64,000 bases of DNA from JAXDAY01 sp034679345. GTDB lineage: Bacteria > Eisenbacteria > RBG-16-71-46 > CAIMUX01 > VGJL01. Position 1 is the first letter of the stretch. Every line of letters begins with the position of its first letter. The position numbers were made by a program, and so were the translations under genes. This document shows positions 7,195 through 14,932 of the stretch, piece by piece. Below the pieces are notes generated by a model. It was not told the origin of the DNA. It did not search any database and saw nothing but the letters and a program-made list of their open reading frames with translations. Location: positions 124,001 to 188,000 of the forward strand of contig JAXDAY010000031.1 in the NCBI GenBank assembly GCA_034679345.1, read 5' to 3'.

Positions 7195-8554
7195 TCGGCT
7201 GCTGCTCGTCGACGACGACGCCGACACTCGTTCGAGCTTGGCGGCGATCGCGCACAGGGAGGGTTGGGAAGTCGCGGAGGCGGCCTCGGCGATCGAGGCG
7301 CTCGACGCGGTGAAGATGCGGTCGTTCGACCTGATCCTCTGCGATCTGGTCATGCCGGACATCGATGGAATCGAGTTTCTGCGCAGGTTGCGGGCGACGG
7401 GCAACCATGTGCCCTTCGTGATGGTGACCGGGCATGCCTCGGTCGAGTCGGCGGTCGAAGCCCTCCGCCTCGGGGCGACCGACTACCTGTCGAAGCCGGT
7501 ACGTCTGGGAGTGCTCCGCGCGCTCTTCTCGAAGACGAGGAAGGCGCGGGATCGGGAGCGGGACGAGACGGAAGACGGACCGCGTCTCGAAGGGATCAGC
7601 GACGCGATCCAAGGCGTCCGCGAGATGATCGACCTGGCGGCCCCGTCGAAGAGCACGGTTCTCATCACGGGGGAGACGGGCACCGGCAAGGAGATCGTCG
7701 CTTCCCTCATCCATGCGAAGAGCCCGCGCGCCGCCGGACCGTTCGTCCGGGTCAACTGCGCGGCCCTGCCGGAGAATCTGATCGAATCGGAGCTGTTCGG
7801 ACACGAGAAGGGGGCCTTCACCGGCGCGGATCGCGCAAGGGCGGGGCGTTTCGAGGTGGCCAACGGGGGGACGATCTTTCTCGACGAAGTCTCCGAGATG
7901 TCGTACGCGGCCCAGGCGCGGTTGCTCCGCGTCCTCCAGATCGGCGAGTTTGAGCGTGTAGGATCGTCGAAGACTCAAAAGACCGATGCACGGGTCATCG
8001 CAGCCACGAACCAGAAGCTGAAGCTCCTCGCGGACGAGAAGAGGTTTCGCGAGGATCTCTACTACCGGCTCCACGTGATCGAGATCCACATCCCGCCGCT
8101 TCGCGAGCGGCGCGAGGATATTGCCCTGCTGACCCGGGCGATCCTCTCGCGCATCGCGCATGAGGCGGGACGGCCCGTGCCGCCGCTCGCCGAGCGCGTC
8201 CGGCGCGCCTTCGATGCCTATGCGTGGCCCGGGAACGTTCGCGAGCTGGATCATGTCCTGGAACACGCCTTCATCCTCTCGCGCGGAGGGGAAATCCGGT
8301 TGGAGGACTTGCCGCCGGAACTTCGCCCCGAGAGGCCGCGGTCGATCCAGATCCAGGTGGGCACCTCCCTGGAATCGGCCGAGCAACTGATCATCCGGCA
8401 GACTCTGAAGGCGGTCGACGACGACAAGCGGGAGGCGGCACGCATCCTCGGCCTCTCCCGAAGCGCCCTCTACCGGCGCCTGGGGGATCAGAAGAACGGC
8501 GCCGGGGAGACGCCGCATTCCGAGGATGGCGGCGAGGTCACGCCGCCCGCTTGA
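7187..8554 (+). CDS. Sigma-54-dependent NtrC-family response regulator
   Basis: A 455-residue activator. The receiver domain (1-120) has the acidic pocket LLLVDDD at 6-12, a phospho-acceptor Asp in LILCDLVMPD and Lys in YLSKPV. The AAA+ domain has Walker A GETGTGKE (162-169), the sigma-54 contact loop GAFTGA (209-214) and Walker B GGTIFLDEVSEM. A Fis-type helix-turn-helix closes the protein (REAARILGLSRSALYRRL). It activates sigma-54 promoters after phosphorylation, presumably by the kinase encoded just upstream. Two -24/-12 promoter candidates lie nearby, at 3648 and 8695, and are plausible targets. The ATG at 7187 has GGAGGAGGGGG upstream. Confidence 0.95.
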   Translation: MPDRLLLVDDDADTRSSLAAIAHREGWEVAEAASAIEALDAVKMRSFDLILCDLVMPDIDGIEFLRRLRATGNHVPFVMVTGHASVESAVEALRLGATDYLSKPVRLGVLRALFSKTRKARDRERDETEDGPRLEGISDAIQGVREMIDLAAPSKSTVLITGETGTGKEIVASLIHAKSPRAAGPFVRVNCAALPENLIESELFGHEKGAFTGADRARAGRFEVANGGTIFLDEVSEMSYAAQARLLRVLQIGEFERVGSSKTQKTDARVIAATNQKLKLLADEKRFREDLYYRLHVIEIHIPPLRERREDIALLTRAILSRIAHEAGRPVPPLAERVRRAFDAYAWPGNVRELDHVLEHAFILSRGGEIRLEDLPPELRPERPRSIQIQVGTSLESAEQLIIRQTLKAVDDDKREAARILGLSRSALYRRLGDQKNGAGETPHSEDGGEVTPPA

Positions 8555-8694
8555 GCCTCGCCGAGTCCCGGAGCCGGAACCGGATCGCGGCGCGCAATCC
8601 CCCGAACGGGATTCGGCCGCCAGCATGTGGCGCCTGACCATCCCGTCCCGTCCGATTCGATTGACGTTGCGCGGGATGTCATCGCGATCCCGGA

Positions 8695-8710
8695 TGGCAC
8701 GGGGCCTGCT
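8695..8710 (+). promoter_or_regulatory. Sigma-54 (-24/-12) promoter candidate
   Basis: TGGCACG-GGGC-CTGCT matches TGGCACG-N4-TTGCW with one mismatch (C for the first T); GG (8696-8697) and GC (8708-8709) are exactly 10 bp apart. Predicted transcription start is near 8721, 14 bases before the receiver gene ATG. It lies directly after the NtrC-like gene. Confidence 0.55.
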
Positions 8711-8734
8711 CTGTGTCCTGGACTGGGGGGTCTC

Positions 8735-9115
8735 ATGGCGTCGAGAATTGCCGATCGGAGAGTATGCGTCGGGGTCGCTGACGCGTCGTTCCGCGAGGCG
8801 CTCCAGCGCACCCTGTCGCGCGAGGGCGTTCGCGCCTCGGCTTTCGGATCGGTGCTCCCCCTGCTCACCGCCTTGGATCGAGAGTCGTGGGATGCCTGCA
8901 TCCTGGATGTCGACCTGAGCGCGCCGGGCGCGCTGGATCCGACCACCCGTATCCAGGAGCGTTACCCCAAGCTTCCGCTCATCCTGGTCTCGGCCCATCT
9001 CTTGCCGGACCAGGAGTTGGCCAATTCTCCACTGCCGCCTGTGTTGCCGCTCCCCTTCCGGCGCGAGCAGCTCCTTGAGATCCTCCAGAGGGCGCTCGGT
9101 CCATCCCAAACCTGA
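8735..9115 (+). CDS. Degenerate stand-alone receiver-like protein
   Basis: A 126-residue protein with the receiver fold pattern but incomplete chemistry. The first strand reads VCVGVADASFR, so only one acidic residue remains in the pocket. Asp58 in CILDVDLS fits the phospho-acceptor. The conserved Lys before Pro is missing: VLPLPF stands where a typical receiver has a KPF-like motif. The ATG at 8735 follows a GGGGGG run and is preferred to an upstream in-frame ATG at 8627, because the promoter would lie inside that longer reading. It is likely a pseudo-receiver working by protein-protein contact. It sits between the NtrC-like gene and an intact receiver gene. Confidence 0.6.
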   Translation: MASRIADRRVCVGVADASFREALQRTLSREGVRASAFGSVLPLLTALDRESWDACILDVDLSAPGALDPTTRIQERYPKLPLILVSAHLLPDQELANSPLPPVLPLPFRREQLLEILQRALGPSQT

Positions 9116-9241
9116 GCCATTGGAGCGGTTCCTCCTCAAGTTCCCTCCGCGCCCGGCCGAGAAGGTGCGAGGGGCGCGAGGTTCGCGCTCGAGGAAACCG
9201 CGCGGGCCCGCCCAGGCGCTCGCCGGAGGGGGGAACGAAGG

Positions 9242-9625
9242 ATGCCGAGTTCCAGGGTTCTGGTCGCCGACGATGATCCCGACATTGTTCTCGCTCTGAA
9301 GATTCGACTCGAGTCCGCCGGGTATTCGGTCGTCACGGCGATGGATGGTCGTCAGACGCTCGACTCGATCCGGGTGGGCAAGCCGGACATCGCCATCCTC
9401 GACATCAACATGCCCGAGGGCAACGCGTTCCAGGTTCTCGACGCGCTCCGGGAAGAAGGGCTCGACGGGTTGCCGATCATCTTCCTGACTGCGGACACGC
9501 AGGAGCGCTCCCAGGTCCGCGCCTTCCATCGGGGCATCCGGCACTACCTCACCAAGCCCTACGATCCGAAGACCCTGCTCGTGCTCGTCGAGCACGCGTT
9601 GCAGGAGGCTGAGCAAGCCGCCTGA
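9242..9625 (+). CDS. Single-domain response regulator (CheY-like)
   Basis: A 127-residue receiver with no output domain. It has the full catalytic set: acidic residues in VADDDPD (10-12), phospho-acceptor Asp54 (AILDINMP), Thr in FLTAD and Lys105 in YLTKP. Such proteins act as phosphate shuttles or bind a target directly. It is intact, unlike the receiver-like gene 126 bp upstream, and may share the NtrB-like kinase or another kinase. It is convergent with the TonB-dependent receptor gene. Confidence 0.9.
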   Translation: MPSSRVLVADDDPDIVLALKIRLESAGYSVVTAMDGRQTLDSIRVGKPDIAILDINMPEGNAFQVLDALREEGLDGLPIIFLTADTQERSQVRAFHRGIRHYLTKPYDPKTLLVLVEHALQEAEQAA

Positions 9626-9682
9626 GGCCGGAGGGTGGAATCGATCGGCGGTCGGAGCGCGCCCGGGAGTTCCCTCCGCCGG

Positions 9683-11788
9683 TCAGAAGTAGAATCCGAA
9701 GCCCGCGATCGGAAGGATCCTCACTCCCTGATTGTAGATCCGCACGATTTGCCCGCCTGCCCCGACGAACTGGGTCACATCGACGATGTTCTTGCGATTC
9801 ATGACATTGAGGACGTCGAGGTAGAGGAACGCCTCGTTCTTGGTTCCCTCGATCCGGTGCTCCAGCTTGATGTCGAGACGGCGATACGAGGAGAGGCGCT
9901 GGCTGTTGACCTCGCCGGGCGCCAGATCGCCGTTCGGCAGCGCGACGAGCGGGGTGATGGGTCGGCCGGTCGCCGATCGAAACGCGAGCGCGACGGAGGT
10001 GCCTCCCGAGATCGAGACCTCGCCGCCAACCTGCAGCATCCGGGGCCGGTCGTGATCGGCGGGTCGCTGCGCCGTCGCGCCCCCCTCGCGCTTGCGGGTT
10101 CGAGATGCGGTGAACGAAGCCTGCCCTGAGATGCGCCCCTCGCGTCGAAGCGAGACCTCGATTCCCTTGCCGCTGCCCTCTCCCCGGTTGTTCGCCCCGG
10201 CCGGCGTCGTGCCAGAGGCATCCCAAGAGAGCAGATCATCGTAGCGCTTCGAATACCCCTCGATCCCGCAGGCGAAGCCGGCGGAGAGCCCGACCTCCAC
10301 GGAGGCCGACAGGTGGTCGGCGCGTATGGGGTGGAGCTTCCCTTCCCCCGCGTCGAGGAGGGCATCGACATCCACGGGCAGGCCCGCGATTTCCGCTCCC
10401 TCGCTCAATGGATACGGAGTTTGCCGGGCCGTGCGCCAGGCGGCCCCCAATGTGAGGCGCGGGATCGCCCGCACCCGCATCGAGAGATAGGGGGAAGCCC
10501 ATACCCCGTCGGCGAATGGGATCTTCTCGATGCGCCCGCCCGCGGACAGCGAGCCCAGCGGTCGCGCGAGGGTCCCCTCGACGGCGGCGAAGGCCGCCTC
10601 GTCGTCCCAGGTGGTCGAAAGCGTACGATAGCGATCGAATCGGAACTCGCCGTCGGCGCGCGCCTGGAATGCCGGGTTCACGACCCACTCGTATTCGCCG
10701 GCGAGGCCGAGTCGCCGCTCCTCTCCGCGCGACCGCGACTTCGGCCGGTGGGTCTCGGCCGATTCCTTGCGCTCGGTGCCGGAGACGCCGATCCGCCAGC
10801 TCCGCGCGTGTGTCCGGTTCCCGAGGCGCGCGCCGACGAGGAGGGCGTCGACGTCGCGATCGATGTCGCCCTCCTCGCGATCGCGCGAAGCGACGACGGT
10901 CAGCGAGGCGCCGATGCGGTCGCCATCGAACGATCCACGGGCCGTCAGATCCTGGAAGGCGCGCTTCTTGACGCCCGGCGGACGGCGAAGGATCAGGTTG
11001 TAGAAGCTCGTGCGCAGGGCGCCGATCACCTCCGTCCGGTCGGAGGGTCGTTCTCCGCCCACGGCGATCGATCCCAGGTCGTAGCGGAAGAATCGCCGCG
11101 GGCGCCCGGGATCGGCGGCCGAGAGGGAGGTCACGCTGGAGACTGCATCGCCCAGCCGCGGCGGGAGGGCTCCCGGGAAGACTTCCACGTTCGAGATGAG
11201 ATCGTCGTAGATCACGGATGTGAACCCCTCGAGGTGAACCGGCTGCAGCAGCGGATAGCCGTCGAAAAGGATGCGATTCTCCTCGGGGTCTCCTCCCCGC
11301 ACGACGTACTTGTTCGAGAAATCATCTCCCGCCGCCGCCGCCGCGCCAGGCAGAGCCTGGACGACCCGAATGGGGTCGGTGGCGACGCTGCCGGCCGATC
11401 TGCGGATCTGGCTCGAGGAGACCGTCCTTCGTCCCTGGGGGACGGAAGGGTCGGGCCGGATCGTCCGCACCTCGACCGTCTCCAGCGTGGCGATCTTCGG
11501 CCGCAGACGGAAGACCGCGTCGGTGTCCCGGCCTTCCCGCAGTCGCACCGTGCGGCGGGACTCCTGATAGGCCACGTGCTCGATGCGCAGCTTCGCCTCT
11601 CCCGCGGGCAGTCCTTCGAGTCGGAATCTCCCGTCCTCGTCGGTCTCCGCACGAACGACATCTCCGACGTAGACGATGGCGTGAGCGACGGGCGCGCGCG
11701 ATTCGTGCTCGACCACAAGGCCTCGCAGAACCGCGGCTCCAGCGACGCCGGGCAGAAGGATCCCGAGCAGCGCCAAGCGCAGGGTCAA
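9683..11788 (-). CDS. TonB-dependent receptor with N-terminal carboxypeptidase-regulatory-like domain
   Basis: A 701-residue outer-membrane transporter. The TTG at 11788 is preferred: it follows GAGGGAGGG and opens directly into a signal peptide (MTLRLALLGILLPGVAGA). Residues about 22-105 form a CarboxypepD_reg-like beta domain (DEDGRFRLEGLPAGEAKLRIEH). The plug follows (RVVQALPG, YVVRGGDPEENRILFDGYPLL, VFPGALPPRLGDAVSSV). The rest is beta-barrel strands, ending with the aromatic FGFYF. No TonB box was recognised. It resembles receptors of the Bacteroidetes/FCB type with a regulatory domain; the ligand cannot be inferred. It is the last gene of a minus-strand run that begins at ispH. Confidence 0.88.
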   Translation of the reverse strand: MTLRLALLGILLPGVAGAAVLRGLVVEHESRAPVAHAIVYVGDVVRAETDEDGRFRLEGLPAGEAKLRIEHVAYQESRRTVRLREGRDTDAVFRLRPKIATLETVEVRTIRPDPSVPQGRRTVSSSQIRRSAGSVATDPIRVVQALPGAAAAAGDDFSNKYVVRGGDPEENRILFDGYPLLQPVHLEGFTSVIYDDLISNVEVFPGALPPRLGDAVSSVTSLSAADPGRPRRFFRYDLGSIAVGGERPSDRTEVIGALRTSFYNLILRRPPGVKKRAFQDLTARGSFDGDRIGASLTVVASRDREEGDIDRDVDALLVGARLGNRTHARSWRIGVSGTERKESAETHRPKSRSRGEERRLGLAGEYEWVVNPAFQARADGEFRFDRYRTLSTTWDDEAAFAAVEGTLARPLGSLSAGGRIEKIPFADGVWASPYLSMRVRAIPRLTLGAAWRTARQTPYPLSEGAEIAGLPVDVDALLDAGEGKLHPIRADHLSASVEVGLSAGFACGIEGYSKRYDDLLSWDASGTTPAGANNRGEGSGKGIEVSLRREGRISGQASFTASRTRKREGGATAQRPADHDRPRMLQVGGEVSISGGTSVALAFRSATGRPITPLVALPNGDLAPGEVNSQRLSSYRRLDIKLEHRIEGTKNEAFLYLDVLNVMNRKNIVDVTQFVGAGGQIVRIYNQGVRILPIAGFGFYF

Positions 11789-11892
11789 AATCGGACGAGC
11801 CCTCCCTCGATCATCCGGCGACCTCCTTCGGTGGAGCTGGCATCCCGGAATCCCAAGAGACTCGCACGCTCGCACCGAGCGTCGCCGGGCGC

Positions 11893-12330
11893 TCAGGTGT
11901 TGCCCGGCGGCACTCCAGGGGTCTCGCCGAGCGCGTGGTCGACTTGCCGGTAGCCGCCGAGCCCGTTGGCAAGCACGGCGCGATACTCGACTCCGGTGAT
12001 GAGATCCCCTCGAAGATAGAAGATGTAGTGCTCGCGCGCGATCTCTCCCGCGTCGCGGCGTTCGGCGCGTTCGACGGGCCGGCCGGCACGATCGCGGATC
12101 GATTGGGCGACGAAGAGGCTGTCGAGCGGCGGGTGCAGACGCCGCGGGGCACGATCGAGATCCTGGATGGCGAATCCACGGCCGGGCGAGCCCCTGGTCC
12201 AGGCTTCGACCCTCGATCGCGCAGACTCCCAGCTGCCTCCGATCCTCACCGGCGACGGCGAGCCCTGGAGACGCCCCGCGCAGGAGACGCCGACGAGCAA
12301 AAGGATTGCGACGGGCGTGTGGAGCCTCAA
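11893..12330 (-). CDS. Small lipoprotein, function unknown
   Basis: A 145-residue protein starting from TTG at 12330. The TTG overlaps the stop of the NfnB-like gene as TTGA, and AGGAGAG precedes it, so it is translationally coupled. The signal RLHTPVAILLLVGVSC ends in a lipobox with the lipidated Cys at about 17. The mature part has no family I recognise; it contains a WESARSRVEAW segment, an Arg/Asp-rich middle and an EHYIFYLRGDLITGVEYR strand-rich end. It lies between a ferredoxin:NADP oxidoreductase subunit gene and the TonB-dependent receptor gene. Confidence 0.65.
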   Translation of the reverse strand: MRLHTPVAILLLVGVSCAGRLQGSPSPVRIGGSWESARSRVEAWTRGSPGRGFAIQDLDRAPRRLHPPLDSLFVAQSIRDRAGRPVERAERRDAGEIAREHYIFYLRGDLITGVEYRAVLANGLGGYRQVDHALGETPGVPPGNT

Positions 12331-13832
12331 GCGGCCGGACTCTCCTGTGGGGCCGTCATCTTCGGAGGGCGATCCGCAAGCAGCTCGTGGATTGTGCGCG
12401 CCGCGATCTTTCCATGGCCCATCGCCGCGATCACCGTGCCTCCCGATCCGGCCTGAGAGCCGATGATGTCGCCGCCGGCGCAGAGGATCGGGATGTCGGG
12501 CGAAGCGGCGGCCGCCGAGGGCGCCGCATGGCCGTCGAGGGCCAGCGTCGTCGGATCGACGATGAGCTGCCCCCACTTGTTCGTCTTGAGGTAGGGCGTG
12601 AGCTTCGCCAGCAGGGGATTCGGCCCCTGGCCGATCGCCATGATGAGGATGTCGTATTCCCGGCGGAAGTTCGAGTCAGGGACGACGACCGGGCGCCTGC
12701 GTCCGGAGTCGTCCGGCTCGCCGAGCTCCATGCGGATCATCTCGACCTCGCGGACCCAACCGTTCTCGTCGCCGTGGATCGCGACGGGAGCGTGGAGGAA
12801 AAGGAACTCGATCCCCTCCTCCTCGGCATGATGGATCTCGTCGACGCGCGCGGGCATCTCCCCCTTCGTCCTCCGGTAGATCACGTCGACCCGTTCCGCG
12901 CCGAGACGCTTGGCCACGCGCGCCGCGTCCATGGCGACGTTGCCGCCTCCGACGACGCCCACGATCTTTCCCATGTGGATTGGTGTGGGGACCTCGGGGA
13001 AGGCGCGCGCCTCCATCAGATTCGCCCGTGTGAGGTACTCGTTGGCCGAGTAGACTCCCGAGAGCTGCTCTCCGGGGATGTTCATGAAGTAGGGGAGTCC
13101 GGCGCCCGTGCCGATGAAGATCGCGTCGTTTTGCTGAATCAGCTCGTCCATCGTGATCGTCCTGCCCACCAGGGTGTTCAGGACGATCTCGACTCCGAGC
13201 TCACGGAGGTTGCCGATCTCGTAATCGACGATCGCCTTCGGGAGCCGGAACTCGGGGATCCCGTAGATCAGCACGCCTCCCGGACGGTGCAGCGCCTCGT
13301 ACATGGTGACCTTGTACCCCAGGCGGGCCAGGTCGGCCGAGGCCGACATCCCTGCGGGGCCCGAGCCGACGACGGCGATCCGCTTGCCGTTCCAGGCGGG
13401 GCGGTCGGCGTCGGGACGAACGCCGTGCTCTCGCGCCCAATCGGCAAGAAACTTCTCGACATAGCCGATCCCGACCGGCTCGCCCTTGATCCCGCGCACG
13501 CAGACCATCTCGCACTGGTTCTCCTGGGGGCAGACCCGGCCACTGATCGCGGGGAAGAGATTGGATCGGGTGACGATCCTGTAGGCGGTCTCGTAGTCCC
13601 CGGCCTGAACCGCGTCCATCATCGCGCGGATGTCGATCTCGACGGGGCAGTAGGGCACGCATCGCGGGTCTTTGCACTGGATGCAGCGCTGGCTCTCCTG
13701 AAACGCGAGCTCCGGCGTGTAGCCGAGCTCGACCACCGAGAAGTTGCGGATGCGGACCGCCGGGTCCTGCATCGGCATCGGGGTCTTCGTCTTCTGCCTA
13801 AGCGCTTCTCTCCTGGCCTGCTCCCGATCCAT
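12327..13832 (-). CDS. NADPH-binding subunit of NADH-dependent ferredoxin:NADP oxidoreductase (NfnB/GltD-like)
   Basis: A 501-residue FAD protein of the glutamate-synthase-small-subunit family. The N-terminal Cys clusters for 4Fe-4S centres are C-x2-C-x4-C-x3-C at about 50-62 (RCIQCKDPRCVPYCPVE) and a second set in GRVCPQENQCEMVC. A first dinucleotide fold begins at about 150 (VVGSGPAGMSAS) and a second at about 290 (VVGGGNVAMDAA). The C-terminal GGDIIGSQAGSGG stretch binds FAD. Because the upstream gene encodes the matching FAD/2Fe-2S subunit (35-bp overlap), the pair is better read as NfnAB/SudAB-type electron-bifurcating transhydrogenase than as GltD; no glutamate synthase large subunit is present. 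Confidence 0.85.
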   Translation of the reverse strand: MDREQARREALRQKTKTPMPMQDPAVRIRNFSVVELGYTPELAFQESQRCIQCKDPRCVPYCPVEIDIRAMMDAVQAGDYETAYRIVTRSNLFPAISGRVCPQENQCEMVCVRGIKGEPVGIGYVEKFLADWAREHGVRPDADRPAWNGKRIAVVGSGPAGMSASADLARLGYKVTMYEALHRPGGVLIYGIPEFRLPKAIVDYEIGNLRELGVEIVLNTLVGRTITMDELIQQNDAIFIGTGAGLPYFMNIPGEQLSGVYSANEYLTRANLMEARAFPEVPTPIHMGKIVGVVGGGNVAMDAARVAKRLGAERVDVIYRRTKGEMPARVDEIHHAEEEGIEFLFLHAPVAIHGDENGWVREVEMIRMELGEPDDSGRRRPVVVPDSNFRREYDILIMAIGQGPNPLLAKLTPYLKTNKWGQLIVDPTTLALDGHAAPSAAAASPDIPILCAGGDIIGSQAGSGGTVIAAMGHGKIAARTIHELLADRPPKMTAPQESPAA

Positions 13833-14742
13833 GCTCGGTGACCACCTTCTCCTGCTGGATATATTGCCGATTGCGGCGCGTCAGGACAGCGAAATCGACG
13901 GCGTAGCCGTCGAAGGCAGGGCCGTCGACGCATGAGAACCGCGCCTCATACTCCCCCCGGGTCGGATTCCAGATGTTAACCCGGCAACCGCCGCACATCC
14001 CCGTGCCGTCGACCATGATCGGATTGAGGCTCACGATCAGAGGCGTCCTGCGCGGGTCGTACTCGAGGCTCGGTTCGTAGGTGTCCCGGAACGACTTGCC
14101 GGCCATCTCCTTGACCACCGCCTCCATCATCGGCAGGGGGCCGACGGCGATCACCTCCGCGATCGCTTCGCCTCGAGCCTCCAGGACTTCGTGGAGAACG
14201 TCCGTCACGAACCCCTTGCGCCCGTATGTTCCGTCGTCGGTCGTCACGTGGAGCACGGTCGAGATTCCTCGCAGCTCCTCCTCCAGGATAAGCAGATGCT
14301 TGCTGCGCGCTCCAATGATCGTGATCACTTCGTTGCCGAGCTCGAAGAGCTCCCTGACCTTGGGCCAGATGGGTGCGATGCCGACGCCTCCGCCGATGCA
14401 GACGACCGGCCCCGCATGCCGCCGGACTTCGATCGGAGTTCCGAGCGGCCCCAGGATGTCGAGGATCGAATCGCCCGGCCGGAGCTCACCCATGCGGCGA
14501 GTGGAGTGGCCGACCATCTGGAAGATCAGATGGATCGTCCCCTCCGCGGGGTCGTATGCGGCGATCGTGAGTGGGATTCGCTCGCCGTGCTCGTCGGTCC
14601 GCACGATGACGAACTGGCCTGCGCGAGCGTGCCGGGCGATCAGAGGGGCCGAGACGACGAACTCGACGATCCCGTCTCCGCCCGGCGTGAGGTCCCGCCT
14701 TCGGAGGATCGCATAGTTCTTCCCGTTCAGGGTGCAGTCCAT
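13798..14742 (-). CDS. FAD/2Fe-2S subunit of NADH-dependent ferredoxin:NADP oxidoreductase (NfnA/SudB-like)
   Basis: A 314-residue member of the ferredoxin-NADP reductase/dihydroorotate dehydrogenase electron-transfer subunit family. The FAD domain covers the first 100 residues, the NAD domain begins with VVCIGGGVGIAPIWP, and a C-terminal 2Fe-2S site is marked by GMCGGCRVN and FSCVDGPAFDGYAVDF. ATG at 14742 follows AGGAG. With its partner it would couple NADH and reduced ferredoxin to NADPH formation, or act as a sulfide/NADP reductase. It overlaps the large subunit gene by 35 bp. A 190-bp gap containing only small palindromes separates it from the upstream aminopeptidase gene. Confidence 0.85.
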   Translation of the reverse strand: MDCTLNGKNYAILRRRDLTPGGDGIVEFVVSAPLIARHARAGQFVIVRTDEHGERIPLTIAAYDPAEGTIHLIFQMVGHSTRRMGELRPGDSILDILGPLGTPIEVRRHAGPVVCIGGGVGIAPIWPKVRELFELGNEVITIIGARSKHLLILEEELRGISTVLHVTTDDGTYGRKGFVTDVLHEVLEARGEAIAEVIAVGPLPMMEAVVKEMAGKSFRDTYEPSLEYDPRRTPLIVSLNPIMVDGTGMCGGCRVNIWNPTRGEYEARFSCVDGPAFDGYAVDFAVLTRRNRQYIQQEKVVTEHGSGAGQERSA

Positions 14743-14932
14743 ACTGGGTGACTCCTCAGGCTCGGGTCCAGCGGTTCATCGGCGTCCCGTGTCGTCGCCG
14801 ATCATGCCCCATGCACCCCGGCGAGCCGCGGGCCTGAGGACGGGAGACGAACCGTTCCAGAACACTGGAAGTTATCATCCGCGCGGGATCTCCCGCAACC
14901 TTCCCCCGGCGGTCGAATCGAGGGGTGAGCGA

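Noticed and set aside
10199..10214. TGGCACG-like sigma-54 pattern on the minus strand
   Set aside because: It lies inside the receptor coding sequence and the -12 part has two mismatches (CGGC).
9683..11953. Long plus-strand open frames opposite the TonB-dependent receptor
   Set aside because: Antisense frames caused by the G+C-rich third positions; their translations are low-complexity Arg/Gly/Pro sequences with no motif, and the minus frame has clear domain order.
12327..13832. Assignment as glutamate synthase small subunit GltD
   Set aside because: No large subunit is present and the adjacent FAD/2Fe-2S subunit overlaps it by 35 bp, which fits NfnAB/SudAB better.
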